Positions 35,667-45,679 of a DNA stretch of 64,000 nucleotides are shown one piece after another. The DNA lies in NCBI RefSeq assembly GCF_000687475.1, contig NC_057316.1, forward strand, positions 4,278,001-4,342,000. The letters run 5' to 3'. Source of the stretch: Ustilaginoidea virens (Eukaryota; Ascomycota; Sordariomycetes; Hypocreales; Clavicipitaceae). Both the position numbers and the translations under genes were made by a program. The notes below the pieces were generated by a model. It had not been told where the DNA came from and did no database searches. It saw only the letters and a list, made by a program, of their open reading frames with translations. Position 1 is the first letter of the stretch. Every line of letters begins with the position of its first letter.

Positions 35667-37030
35667 AGCGGGAACAGTCAAAGGCGGCATGCTGTGCGGC
35701 TACGCGACGGATTGATAACGGCGGGCAAAGGGAAGAGGGAAGAGGGAGGAGACAGACAGAGAGTGGCTTCGGCAGGGGCGGCGAACGATTTCCGCGTCTT
35801 CTTTCAAACAAGGTCTCTCAGTGTACACTGTAAACATGGTTGTTGACGAATTTTTATGACGCAGTGAAGCTCATGTAAGACTTGCCTGCTTAACAAGCCC
35901 ACTAGAAATGCTTTTATTTACTCTAGTTTACTCTACCTAGTTTACTCTAGTTTACTTTATCGCGGCAGGTATTGCAAAAGCCAGCATTATACTCTCTATC
36001 CTATAACAGGGTAGGTTCCTACTACCTACCTACCTAGGTAGGTAGGTATCTAGGTACCTCGGGCAGGTAGAGGTGACTGGGTACCTACCGAGGTGGAGAG
36101 GTGGTAAAAGGGACCGTGACTTTCAGAACGCAACCATAGACAACGTCCGCCGTTTCATTCCATGCGGCCACTTCTTCATCTCTTGTACGGAGTAATCCTT
36201 TGCTTGTACTCAAATGCTCCGGTATTTTGTTGCTATCGCGGCTCTCTTTCGATAAGTTCCATAAGTGCGCGCAATTTGCTTCCGTTCAAAGGACGAAACA
36301 CAGAAAGACCTGAGGTCTGGTCTGGTACGTCTGGTACCTCCTACTACCTAGGTACCTAAAGTACCTGCATCAAACCCCACCGTGCAAAATTGCAAATTCG
36401 ACAGTGGTCTCTGGTCACTGGTCGCCACTGTCACTGGTCGGTCAGTGGTGACTCGGGAGGCGGGGCAGGTACTCCAAGCACGAATTTTGAGCAGAACCAC
36501 TTGACCGTGCCACCAGTTACTGTCTGGTACCACAGCGGCCAGTTAGTCCCCTAACTACCTACCTTAGGTACCTACCCTAATGTTGCCTGCTGGTCGAAGC
36601 GGCTCCGTGAAAATGCCAATTAGACCCAGCGCCATGACCAGACAGACCCCAGGCCTCATCCTCCTTGTGTCCATAAGCCGCGCTCCTACAGCTATCTGAC
36701 GGACTGCCTTTCAGCAAAGCACCAGACAACAGTACATGTACTGATCTGTCCAAGACGAGCCTTGCCACAATTTGAAGCTTTCCCAAATCCAACGTCCGCT
36801 GCACACGAGCCCCCCACCCCATACCTCTTATCTCCTTGACTTTTGGAGAAACGACACGGCGGCCTCTACTCTACTCTCTGCTTGCTAGACTCGCTACCCT
36901 CTTGTGGTTGAGTTTTCTCCCCACCACAACCACGCTGCTATCAAGCAAAAACCGAGATCGTCGTGCTGATATATGCCCCCGCCGTGGGATTCGCAACTGC
37001 ACTACCAGTGGCCAATAAAAGCTAGCGGTC
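35667..37030. other. Intergenic region and yrb2 promoter with TACCTAGGTA tracts
   Basis: No gene is supported in 1.36 kb. Palindrome-rich tracts lie at 36021-36091, 36341-36366 and 36556-36580. A perfect TACGGAGTA is at 36186-36194. A repeated TTTACTCTAG-like short motif occurs near 35920-35960. Confidence 0.6.
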
Positions 37031-38746
37031 ATGGCTGACTCTGCTCAAGCAGTTGCGGCCAGTCCAAGGAACGAACCCACCGTCATCGAGACTACCGAAG
37101 ACGCCGAAACCCGCGCCGCCAGACGCGAGTTGAAGCAGTCATCAATCTCTGATCAGAACCAAGGAGGAGAGGTGGAGGAAGGAGTGGCCAAGGGAGAAGA
37201 CTGTGCTGAGACGCCCACAGAGGGTGGACTCGTTAAAAATGTCGACCTGAAGGAGCATGGCTCGCCTAAGAAGAAGCGAGCCCATGACCAGCTGGGCGAA
37301 GACCACCAAGATCCCAAGGACAACGATGCCACGAGTGTTGCCTCGACAGATTCTGGAAAGGATAGGACTACCAGACTAGAGCCTGAAAAAAAGCGACACC
37401 GCGATGGGTGCGCTGATGCCGCCTCGGTTCGTTGGAAAAGATGCCCACTGCCGTTCCCAACTTGCCCAAACGCCTAGGATTGTTTTTACTGACTTTTACA
37501 ACTTGCCTCGCTCTCATGCAGGGACCCCAACTGTCCGCTGCAGACCCTCCGGTACACCCAGAGCCCAAAGACCCGGATAGCGCTCCTAGTCAAGCATCCC
37601 CCGAAACCTCAGCCGCGTTTGCCACGTCTGGTTTCGGGAAACTCGCTTCGTCACAATCTGGCTTTGCTGCGTTGGCATCACCTCAAGCAAGTGGGTTCGC
37701 TTCGGCCAAACCAACCCTGTCGTCATTCTCATCCGCCAAACCTACGCCAAGCTCCGGAACTCAACCGACAAAGGGTCAAACAACTGCGCCTGCATCTGTC
37801 GCTCACCCCCCCCGGCTTTCTTTTGCAGTAAATCCGGGTCTCTCACCCTTTGCCGGCCTTTTGAATACGAATGGTTCGGGGGGCACTAGTTTCGGGTCCG
37901 GCTCAGTGTTGTCCTCGACCAAGCCCTTGGTCGCATGCGGCACGAAGCCGCTGCACAACGACAAGGCCACGAGACCATTTGGAGCACCAGAGAGTGATGC
38001 TTCGGAAGATGACAGAGACGATGATGAGGGAGAGAATGTCAGTCAACCTGACGAAACAGGTCGAGGTGTATCACCCGAAAAGGACATGGATGACAGGAAA
38101 AAGCTAAAGCTTCAGAAAGGTGAGCAAACTGTGCCGTCTCGCAACAGCGGCTCGTCTCGCGCTCAACTGCGCGAAAAACAAAAACAAAAAAAAAAAAAAT
38201 CTAATTCATGCCGACAGTCGAGGTCGATGATGGTGAGACTGGCGAGGTTACAGTCGTTTCGGTCCGCGCAAAAATGTTTAGCCTCGACAAACAAGCAGGC
38301 TGGAAAGAGCGAGGTGCTGGCATGCTGAAAATTAATGTCCCTCATACGTCTGTTGATTTTGACGAGTCGGGCGCAGTAATTCCTGGCAGCTTCGACGCGT
38401 CTGGCCTGGAAGCTGACGAGAATGGATCAAGAGGCCCCAAGGTTGCGCGTCTTATCCTGCGGCAGGATCAGACACACCGGGTCATTTTAAATACTGCAAT
38501 CCTTCCGGCCATGGAATTCCAGGAGAAGGCTTCGTTGAAGTCGGTCGGAATCTTGTTCACCGCCTTGGAAGGGCCAGACGCAAAGCCCGTGAGCATAACC
38601 ATGAGGGTAAGGATGAATATTCTTTCTGCCTACAGATTGTTGATGCTTTGTCACGTATGCTTATCATGACGCAGATGTCGGCCGCTAACGCAAGGGTCTT
38701 TTTAAACGAGATCAACGCCATCCAAAGAGAATTAAGAGGCAACTAA
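37031..38746 (+). CDS. yrb2: Ran-binding protein Yrb2/RanBP3 type
   Basis: Yrb2-type proteins bind Ran-GTP and Crm1 in the nucleus and assist nuclear export. Exons 37031-37426, 37522-38119, 38218-38606 and 38675-38746 encode 484 residues. The N-terminus is acidic with a KKKRAHDQLGED basic patch, a likely nuclear localisation signal. The middle has Phe-Gly/Ser repeats (SGFGK, SGFAAL, SGFAS) like nucleoporins. The C-terminal Ran-binding domain, about residues 333-475, contains VVSVRAKMFSLDKQAGWKERG and RLILRQDQTHRVILNTAI. The last exon supplies the helix VFLNEINAIQRELRG. Introns 1-3 are 95, 98 and 68 nt. Family membership is clear; export role is from known relatives. Confidence 0.9.
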
Positions 38747-38773
38747 GCTCTTTCTCCTTCTTTTTTTTGTTTT

Positions 38774-38810
<37 letters not shown>

Positions 38811-39899
38811 TTTTACTTTTTTTATACCGGGTTTCTGTTTACGGCTGGGATGGTAGTTTTCTAATGGTAAGGGCTCAGTGGCTGGAACTAGGCCTGGATA
38901 TGCACTTACAGAGTCATAAAAGAAGTTGGCGTACGCCCTTGACCGGCTGGGTAGGTACCTAGTAGAAGGGTATTCTGGTTTTATGAGTGCGGATGTATCG
39001 TGTACTAGTACTGGTTCTTGCAAGTATGAAGACGGCAGCACAACGATGATGAATTGATGGCTGGTCAGAAACGAAGACGGAACCAAGGCGGCGATGCTCT
39101 TTCCACGAGGCCCAGGCCCCTTTCTGGATAAGCCGTCAAGGCAGCCGACATGGGCCGATATGCTTACATCCTGACTACCAGGTGGGTTAGAGAAGGTAGT
39201 CAGTCGATGTGCGCACAAGTCATGTTGTGCATTTTGCTATGTTAGGTACCTAATCCAACCAGATGGCTGGGTGTATGGTGTACGTAGCCCTTCCGGGGGG
39301 GCATTTATTATTAATGTGGGCTGAGTTGATGTTGTGTTTCTGGAGTGAAATCCAACGTACATACCTACCTAGGTACCTATGTACCAGAGGTACAGTACGG
39401 AGTACAGACATATGATAGAGTCTGGTGCTGGTTTCTTATTCGTGGTGGCGCGGTGCGCAGGGGCAAAAGGGGCTGGAGGGCTTCAACCAATGCGAGGCTC
39501 TGCAGCCTGACAACCATGGAAACGACGCCCAAGACGACAATGGCACGGCACGCCCATCCCATGCACCTATCCACCAACCCATCACATCGCCACCATCCAT
39601 CTCCCCTGCGACATCAGACACTGGACGCTACCAAATTGCGACTTGGAATCCAAGATACCACGGAAAGGTTTTTTTTTTTTTTTTTTCTCTTTTTCTTCTT
39701 TTCTTTTTTTTTCCCCCCCAAAAGAAGACAATCATATCATATGGCAGGCAGGCAGGCAGGCAGGCAGTGAAACCGAAAGGCCCCCTTGCGTTCAGTCAAA
39801 AAGGCACGGCTCCCCCGCGTTGCCGACAGCGCTAACTCGGATGTTGCATCATGCAGGTCGTGTCGCGTCAAACGTCACTGACAGAGACAACCTGTCGAA
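38747..39899. other. Intergenic region before the CAP gene
   Basis: No gene is supported. It has T-runs near 38778-38808 and 39669-39685, a TACCTAGGTA-type tract at 39361-39391, a perfect TACGGAGTA at 39396-39404 and a GGCA tetramer run near 39744-39767. Confidence 0.6.
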
Positions 39900-41854
39900 A
39901 TGGCTGCCGCCAACAACATGTACAACCTCACCACGCTCATCAAGAGGTGCGTACGATCCGGGCCAACACCGACAGCCCGCCGGTGGTTTGATGCAATGTT
40001 TGGGCCGGCCCGTTGCTGAATCTGCTGGCAGACTCGAAGCTGCGACGTCTCGGCTCGAAGACATTGCCACCTCTACAGATCTTGCCAAGGATGGCACCAG
40101 CCCTCGCCAGGCCGCTCAACCTCCTCCGACAGCAACTTCCTTGGCCCCTCCGACGCCTGCGCAGGCCCTTACTCCGAAGCCAACCCCCAAAGCTGCGCAA
40201 GAAGAACCCATCCCGGAAGCTCTAGATGACTTTGACCAACTCATCAGCTCTTCCGTTCAGAACTATGTCACGCTCAGCAACGGCCTGGGGGGTGGCGTAG
40301 TTGCCAAGCAGGTCTGAGAAATCCCCGCCCCCCGTATCCAGCGGATCGCGTCAGGCTTTTGCTAACCACCCGCCTCGTCTCCGCGGTAGGCCAATGAAGT
40401 CCTGAAAGGCTTTCTAGAGCAGAGACGGTTCTTGCTGCTCACAACAAAGGCTGCCAAGCCCGATCCGTCGGCTTTGATGAGCATACTGAAGCCCATCTAC
40501 GATGTCGTGGCGGCCGTTACGGAGCTGAAGGATGCAAACCGGCCGGATCCAATGTATTCCCAACTCAGCGCGGTTGCAGATGGCATCATGGCCTTGGCGT
40601 GGATTGCCCTGGACAGCCGTCCGTACAAGCATGTCGAAGAATCCTTCAGCTCGGCCCAGTTCTTCGGGAACCGGGTGCTCAAAGAACAGAAGGACAAGTA
40701 TGCCGTGTGCCTGCAAATGCTTACCTTGACCGCTACCTAACAATTGACAGGGATCCCAAGCAAGTCGAATGGGTCCAGGCATTCTACCAAGTCCTCCGCG
40801 ACTTGGCCGGCTATATCAAGCAACATTTCCCATCGGGCATCCCTTGGAACGCACGAGGCGAGCCGGCCCAAATCGTGGCCAAGTCACTGTCGCAACAGCC
40901 CTTGCAAAGTGGCTTGCCACCAGCAGCACCAGCAGCACCAGCAGCACCAGCAGCACCAGCAGCAGCACCAGCAGCACCAGCAGCAGCACCAGCAGGACGC
41001 GGCGGCTCAGCGCCTCCCCCTCCACCCCCGCCTCCTCCCGGACCAGCCCCCATGCTGGATATCAAGACGGAAAACAAGACGGACGGAGGGCCTGCGACTT
41101 TGGGAGGAGGAGGATTTGGTGCCGTATTCTCGGAACTTAACAAGGGCTCGGATATCACGAGCGGTCTTCGCAAAGTTGACGGAATGGAGATGACGCATAA
41201 AAACCCATCCTTGAGGACGCGGAGTCGAGTTGGAGACCGACAAGTCTCGTCACGGGGCAAAAGTCCGGCTCCAGGCAAGAAGCCGAAGCCAGAGAATATG
41301 CGTGTCAAAAAGCCAGCCAAGAGAGAACTCGACGGCAACAAGTGGACTATCGTATGCTTATTCTGCTCACTTTTACGATATTTCAGCTAATGCTCACAAA
41401 AATCACGCAGGAAAACTACGAAAAAGAGGCCGAGCCTGTTGAGATCCAAACGACCCTCGTTCAGTCGGTGCTGATTAGTAGATGCAACAACACTACCGTC
41501 ATCCTCAAAGGCAAGGCCAATCAAGTGACGGTTGAAAATTCAAGCCGTCTCTCTCTAGTTGTCGACACCTTGGTTTCTACGGTGGACGTGATCAAGGCCC
41601 AGAACTTTGCATTGCAGGTTACCGGGACGCTTCCAACCGTTATGCTGGATCAGGTTGACGGCGGGCAGATTTACTTTAGCAAAGAGAGCATTGCCACCAA
41701 GGTCTTCAGCAGTAAGTCTTCGGGCATCAATTTGAATATCCTCACTGGACCGGATGACGACTACAAGGAGGTGCCGCTTCCCTCGCAAATCTGCTCTTAT
41801 TACGATGAAACCAAGGACGAGCTTGTAAATGAGATTGTTGCCCACGCGGGTTGA
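39900..41854 (+). CDS. cap1: Adenylyl cyclase-associated protein (CAP/Srv2)
   Basis: CAP links Ras/adenylyl cyclase signalling to the cytoskeleton and recycles cofilin-bound G-actin in the cytoplasm. Exons 39900-39946, 40032-40311, 40390-40697, 40751-41351 and 41411-41854 encode 559 residues. The N-terminus MYNLTTLIKRLEAATSRLEDIA is the cyclase-binding coiled coil. The helical-folded domain follows, with YVTLSNGLGGGV and KQVEWVQAFYQVLRDLAGYI. The centre is an Ala/Pro repeat (CCAGCAGCA units, 40918-40995) leading to a run of nine prolines. The C-terminal CARP beta-helix domain starts at KRELDGNKWTIENYEKE and ends with CSYYDETKDELVNEIVAHAG. Introns are 53-85 nt. It converges on cat2, 434 bp away. 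Confidence 0.95.
40918..40998 (+). repeat. Coding CCAGCAGCA microsatellite in CAP
   Basis: Imperfect CCA/GCA triplets encode an Ala-Ala-Pro repeat between the helical and WH2/CARP domains. The run is a flexible linker; length variation between strains is likely. Confidence 0.9.
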
Positions 41855-42246
41855 TTGATTGGCTCCATCGAGCCCACAACATCGCTTTGCTTATACTTGA
41901 CGCGGAGCACAGGTGATTTTGCTGTTTTACAATCACGGGGGCAGAACAGGACTTTTTTTGGGGGGAGGGGAGATTGAAGTCGTGGTTGAATGTTGAACCC
42001 ATGTCACGTTCAGGGTTATATCTACTCAGGATGCATCATGTCCAAGTACTTGTTTCAAATCCGACATATTCTTTCTTTAATTCTAATAGGGGTGGGCGCC
42101 TAAATAGACAAGCATCTCAATACACAAAAAAAGCCCATGGGTTTCGCACCTCTTGTTTGAAGAAATACACCGCCTGGCCAAGAGGGAAGAGACTCTACAT
42201 CATCGTCATCAAGGGCGTCTCGAGCCGTGACAGTTGCCCGACGAGG

Positions 42247-42277
<31 letters not shown>

Positions 42278-42288
42278 GGGTTCCTTCT
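41855..42288. other. Convergent 3' region between CAP and cat2
   Basis: 434 bp without coding signal. A long A-run followed directly by a G-run lies at 42246-42280, 9 bp beyond the cat2 stop codon on the minus strand. Confidence 0.6.
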
Positions 42289-44350
42289 TTATAGTCTCGC
42301 CTTTGGCGCCTGGATGGTTGGCAGTAGCAGATCGCGCATTTCCCCAGCAGCTTCGTTGATGTAATAGCTCATGCGGTCGCTGCCGAGATTCTTGGACACA
42401 ATGTTGAAGTTGATGCTGCGAACGAATTAGCCGACGCAACTTCTCTCAAGTAATGACGCTACGCTTGGGGGGGAGCCCCCCCTTCTCTCTCTCTTCGCCG
42501 GCCGAATGGGTTGGGAGCACTTGCCTGTTTTCGTTGATCATGTAGGCAATACCGAAGCCTTGGTCGATGACCTGGCTCCAGCCGTAGCCGTTGAAGAATT
42601 CCGAGCTCAGCTGCGACGTGGACAGATACCAGGAGCTGGAGTAGGAAAAGGCGGGGTCCTTGAAGATGGCGGGCACCTCTTGGCCGGGCTGCAGCAGCTT
42701 CCTGAGGCCGAAGAGATGCCTGTCGACGCCCTTGCCGTCGGAAGCGGCGGTGATGTACTCGAGGTGGGCGTGGACCGCCTCGCGGAACAGCTTGACGCGG
42801 ACCTGGTCGGTCTGCGAGGGGTCCGCCATGGCGGCGCACCAGGCGGCGGACTCGTCCGACACGGTGCGGCAGGTCTCGGTCCGGCCGAGCTGGAAGCGGC
42901 GGGTGGCCGCCGACTCGTACGTCGGGCGGCTCTTGCCGTGCATTTTGAAGTAGGCCAGCTGGATGACCATCTGGACGTAGGCGTCGGGGGAGCAGCCGAG
43001 CTTCTTGATGAGGGCCTTGCCGTACCCCTGGTAGGCCTGCACGGCCAGCTGGTGCTGGCTGACGACGGCGCGGAAGTCGGCGACGGCGCGGTCAATCTCG
43101 GCCTGGACGGGCGGCGTGACGTGGAACTCGAGCGCCTGCGGCTCGGGCAGGTCGGGGCGGACCGAGGGGTCGGACAGGTCCATCTTGGCGCCAAAGATGA
43201 CGTCGTTGACGTAGTCGTTGAGCCGGTGGGTCGGGGTGCCGTCCATCATGGAGTGCTCGCCCATGAAGCCCGAGGTGCCGTTGTCGTTGACGATGAACTG
43301 CAGCGGCTTGTCGAACCAGCGGTTGGCGCCGTCGCCGTGCCAGTACTGGTGGGCCCGCTCCTCGAGGGTGACGGGCGCGGCGTCGTCGAGGCAGACGACG
43401 AAGGAGGCCGAGTCGATGGCCGACAGGACCTGGCTGTTGCGGGGGCTCGCGCGGACCAGCAGCTCGCGCGCGTCGGCCCAGACGTCGCGGTTCTCGGACG
43501 TCAACGCGCCGACGGGGGGCACCGGCGCCGCCGCAGAAGCCGCCGCCGCCCGGTACACCCGGTTGAACTGGCTCTCCAGCTCGGCCGCGTTGAGCTGGAC
43601 GCCGCCGACCTCGTGCGGCACCCTGAAGAAGCGGTTCTTGCGGATGACGACGATGTGCTTGTTCTCGCCGGCCGCAAACTTGGCCGGGTAGTCCTTGGGC
43701 CGGGCCGGGATGCGCGTGGCGTTGAACATCCATCGGTAGCTGTCCATGCAGATGGGCAGCTTCTTCATGTACTCGGGCTCGAGGGCGCCGGCGTCGACGA
43801 GGCGCTTGAACTCGAGGACGGCCGAGGTGATGGCCGCGGCGCGCTTGGCCGGGTCCCGGCGCGCGCGGTCGTCCCGGTGCGAGTAGAAGTAGCTGACGTA
43901 GGGGACCACGGGGTCGCGGTACGCCAGGTACGCCGCCTCGTTCCACCACTCGTACACCCAGTTCCTGGTCGCGGGGTCCTCGCGCATGGCCACCAGCCTG
44001 TCCTGGAGCTGGGCGCCCACGCCGCCGGGCTTGATGAAGTCGGCGACGGCGGCCGTGCTCGCCGCGTACTCGCCGGCAGACAGCAGCGGGTGCAGCGACT
44101 TGAGGTACCGCTTCGCCGTCTCCTCGAGCGTCGGCACCGGGAGCCGCGGCAGCGACTCTTGGAACCGCAGCATGGGGCCCTTGGACCGGTCCTCTGCGTA
44201 TCCTGCGGCGTCCCCGGAAGGCCCTGTCTCAGCAACGACGCGGGGTGGGAAAACAAGGGCCGCCGGCGTGACTGACGCGAACCGACGTGGACGGTGACGT
44301 GACGTACCTGGTGGGAGGGGGCTGTTTGCGAGCTTGGCCGACGACGCCAT
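42289..44350 (-). CDS. cat2: Carnitine O-acetyltransferase (Cat2/AcuJ type)
   Basis: The enzyme moves acetyl groups between CoA and carnitine so that peroxisomal acetyl-CoA can enter mitochondria. Exons 44350-44308, 44223-42525 and 42415-42289 encode 622 residues. YAEDRSKGPMLRFQESLPRLPVP begins the acyltransferase fold. The catalytic His is in GEHSMMDGTPTHR (about residue 338). The protein ends PKARL, a variant peroxisomal PTS1 signal like the AKL of yeast Cat2. The second intron (42416-42524) uses a GC donor, AG/GCAAGT, and restores NSINFNIVSKNLGSDRMSYY. The first intron (84 nt, GTACGT to ACAG) is a multiple of three without stops, so it could also be retained. In-frame ATGs continue upstream to about 44407 in an ATGCTG repeat. 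Third positions are strongly GC. Confidence 0.92.
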
Positions 44351-45679
44351 GATGGTTCTCTGCACACACGACAGCATCAGCATCAGCATCAGCATCAGCA
44401 TCAGCACGGGGGAAGAGGGGGGTGTTTGAATTCAGGCGCACCGTCGGGGCGGACGCGGCAAGTCGTCGCGGAGCGGTTCTCAGTGCGCGAGAGCGAGACG
44501 CAGATGCCAACATGGCCGGCGGACGAGCTTGTATTCCGTACGCGGGCGAGGAATGCGCAAGACCAGGACGCAGGGCCGTCGTGTCGTGGGTCGAGGGCTC
44601 CAGAAGTAGTGCGAGGAGGAGGGATCCGTCAGCAGCGTTCGGCACATCCGTTTGGTTCGCAGCGTGTCGATGCGCAAGTCAAGCAAAAAGGCAACCTTTT
44701 CTTTCCGCCCGACCGACCGACCGACCGGACTTTGTCTGATGCAGTGAGGGATGGCAAAGTGCCGCGTGCCTTATTGGGCGAGCATGAGCCGAGGTAACGA
44801 GGCAGGGACGGGACGTGGTGTGGCGTGGCGTGGCAGCCGCGGGTTTTTTGCTTGCTCGCTATGTCGCTTTGCGCTTTTTTTCACATGGCGGCAGCACCCA
44901 AGCCCGAAACGGAAAGCGGGTCCGTCCCCTTTGAACGGAGTACAAGATGACAGAGTGCAGAGTACAGGGCACGGAGTACATGGTCGGCAAAGATGCACGA
45001 TGCTGTTCCCCCCCCGCATGCTACGCAAAAGTGGAATTTGCATTGACGATTTCTATTAGCTACCTCCTTAATCTGGCCGAGGTACCACTTGGCCAGTTTA
45101 TCACGAGCCTTTGCCTGCTCATCAATTAGCGCGATTTATATCTGCCTTTGCATACTACTTTTAGTGGAAAGATCCTCCTCGCAAATCTTTACGCGGGCTC
45201 GGCTAAGCCTACGTCGATGCCATTACATCCACCTTTGGTACATGTACCTAGGAAATAGGTGCCAGGCACCTGTTCAGGCTGCCTGCTCTGCTCAACAGCG
45301 TCTACCGGCTTATTTTGTAAATTCCGCACTTTTAATACTCAGAGCTAACCCCCTCATAATCACAGCACCAAGTATACGCCTCAATAGAAGCTGCAAACGA
45401 CATCACGGGTTAAGCAATATTTTTTATTAGTCACTCACCAGAAGGATATTAAAGTGCAAACATAAACCTATACAATTGCCAGAGGAGTACCCTCTATCCA
45501 CCCGTCTTTTTTTCTTCTTTTTTTTTTCCCCCTATACTATATCATCCACTTCCTTGTCCAGAATCTCACAGCAGACTAGTGGGAAAAGAAACCAAACCCG
45601 ATCCGGTTTGCGAACGGGAAAGGGGGTATCAAGTGAGGGATTAAAAAAAAAAAAAAAGAAAAAAAAAAACCCCCGGTGG
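44351..45679. other. Intergenic region between csc1 and cat2
   Basis: 1.3 kb with no supported gene. It holds the cat2 promoter, a (CCGA)n run near 44708-44727, nonamer copies at 44935-44942 and 44971-44978, and an AT-rich stretch at about 45040-45450 that may be a degraded repeat. Confidence 0.55.
44372..44406. repeat. AGCATC hexamer repeat just upstream of cat2
   Basis: About six hexamers. On the minus strand they read ATGCTG, in frame with cat2, giving six successive in-frame ATG codons and a potential Met-Leu leader before MASSAKL. A GTGTGCAG acceptor-like sequence separates the repeat from the main start, so it may lie in a 5' leader intron instead. Confidence 0.85.

Noticed and set aside
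40816..41025. Leu/Val-rich minus-strand frame opposite the CAP Ala/Pro repeat
   Set aside because: It is generated by the triplet repeat and has no start context or homology.
42506..44275. 589-codon open frame on the plus strand
   Set aside because: It is the antisense shadow of cat2. Third-position GC bias leaves several frames open; only the minus-strand product matches a known family.
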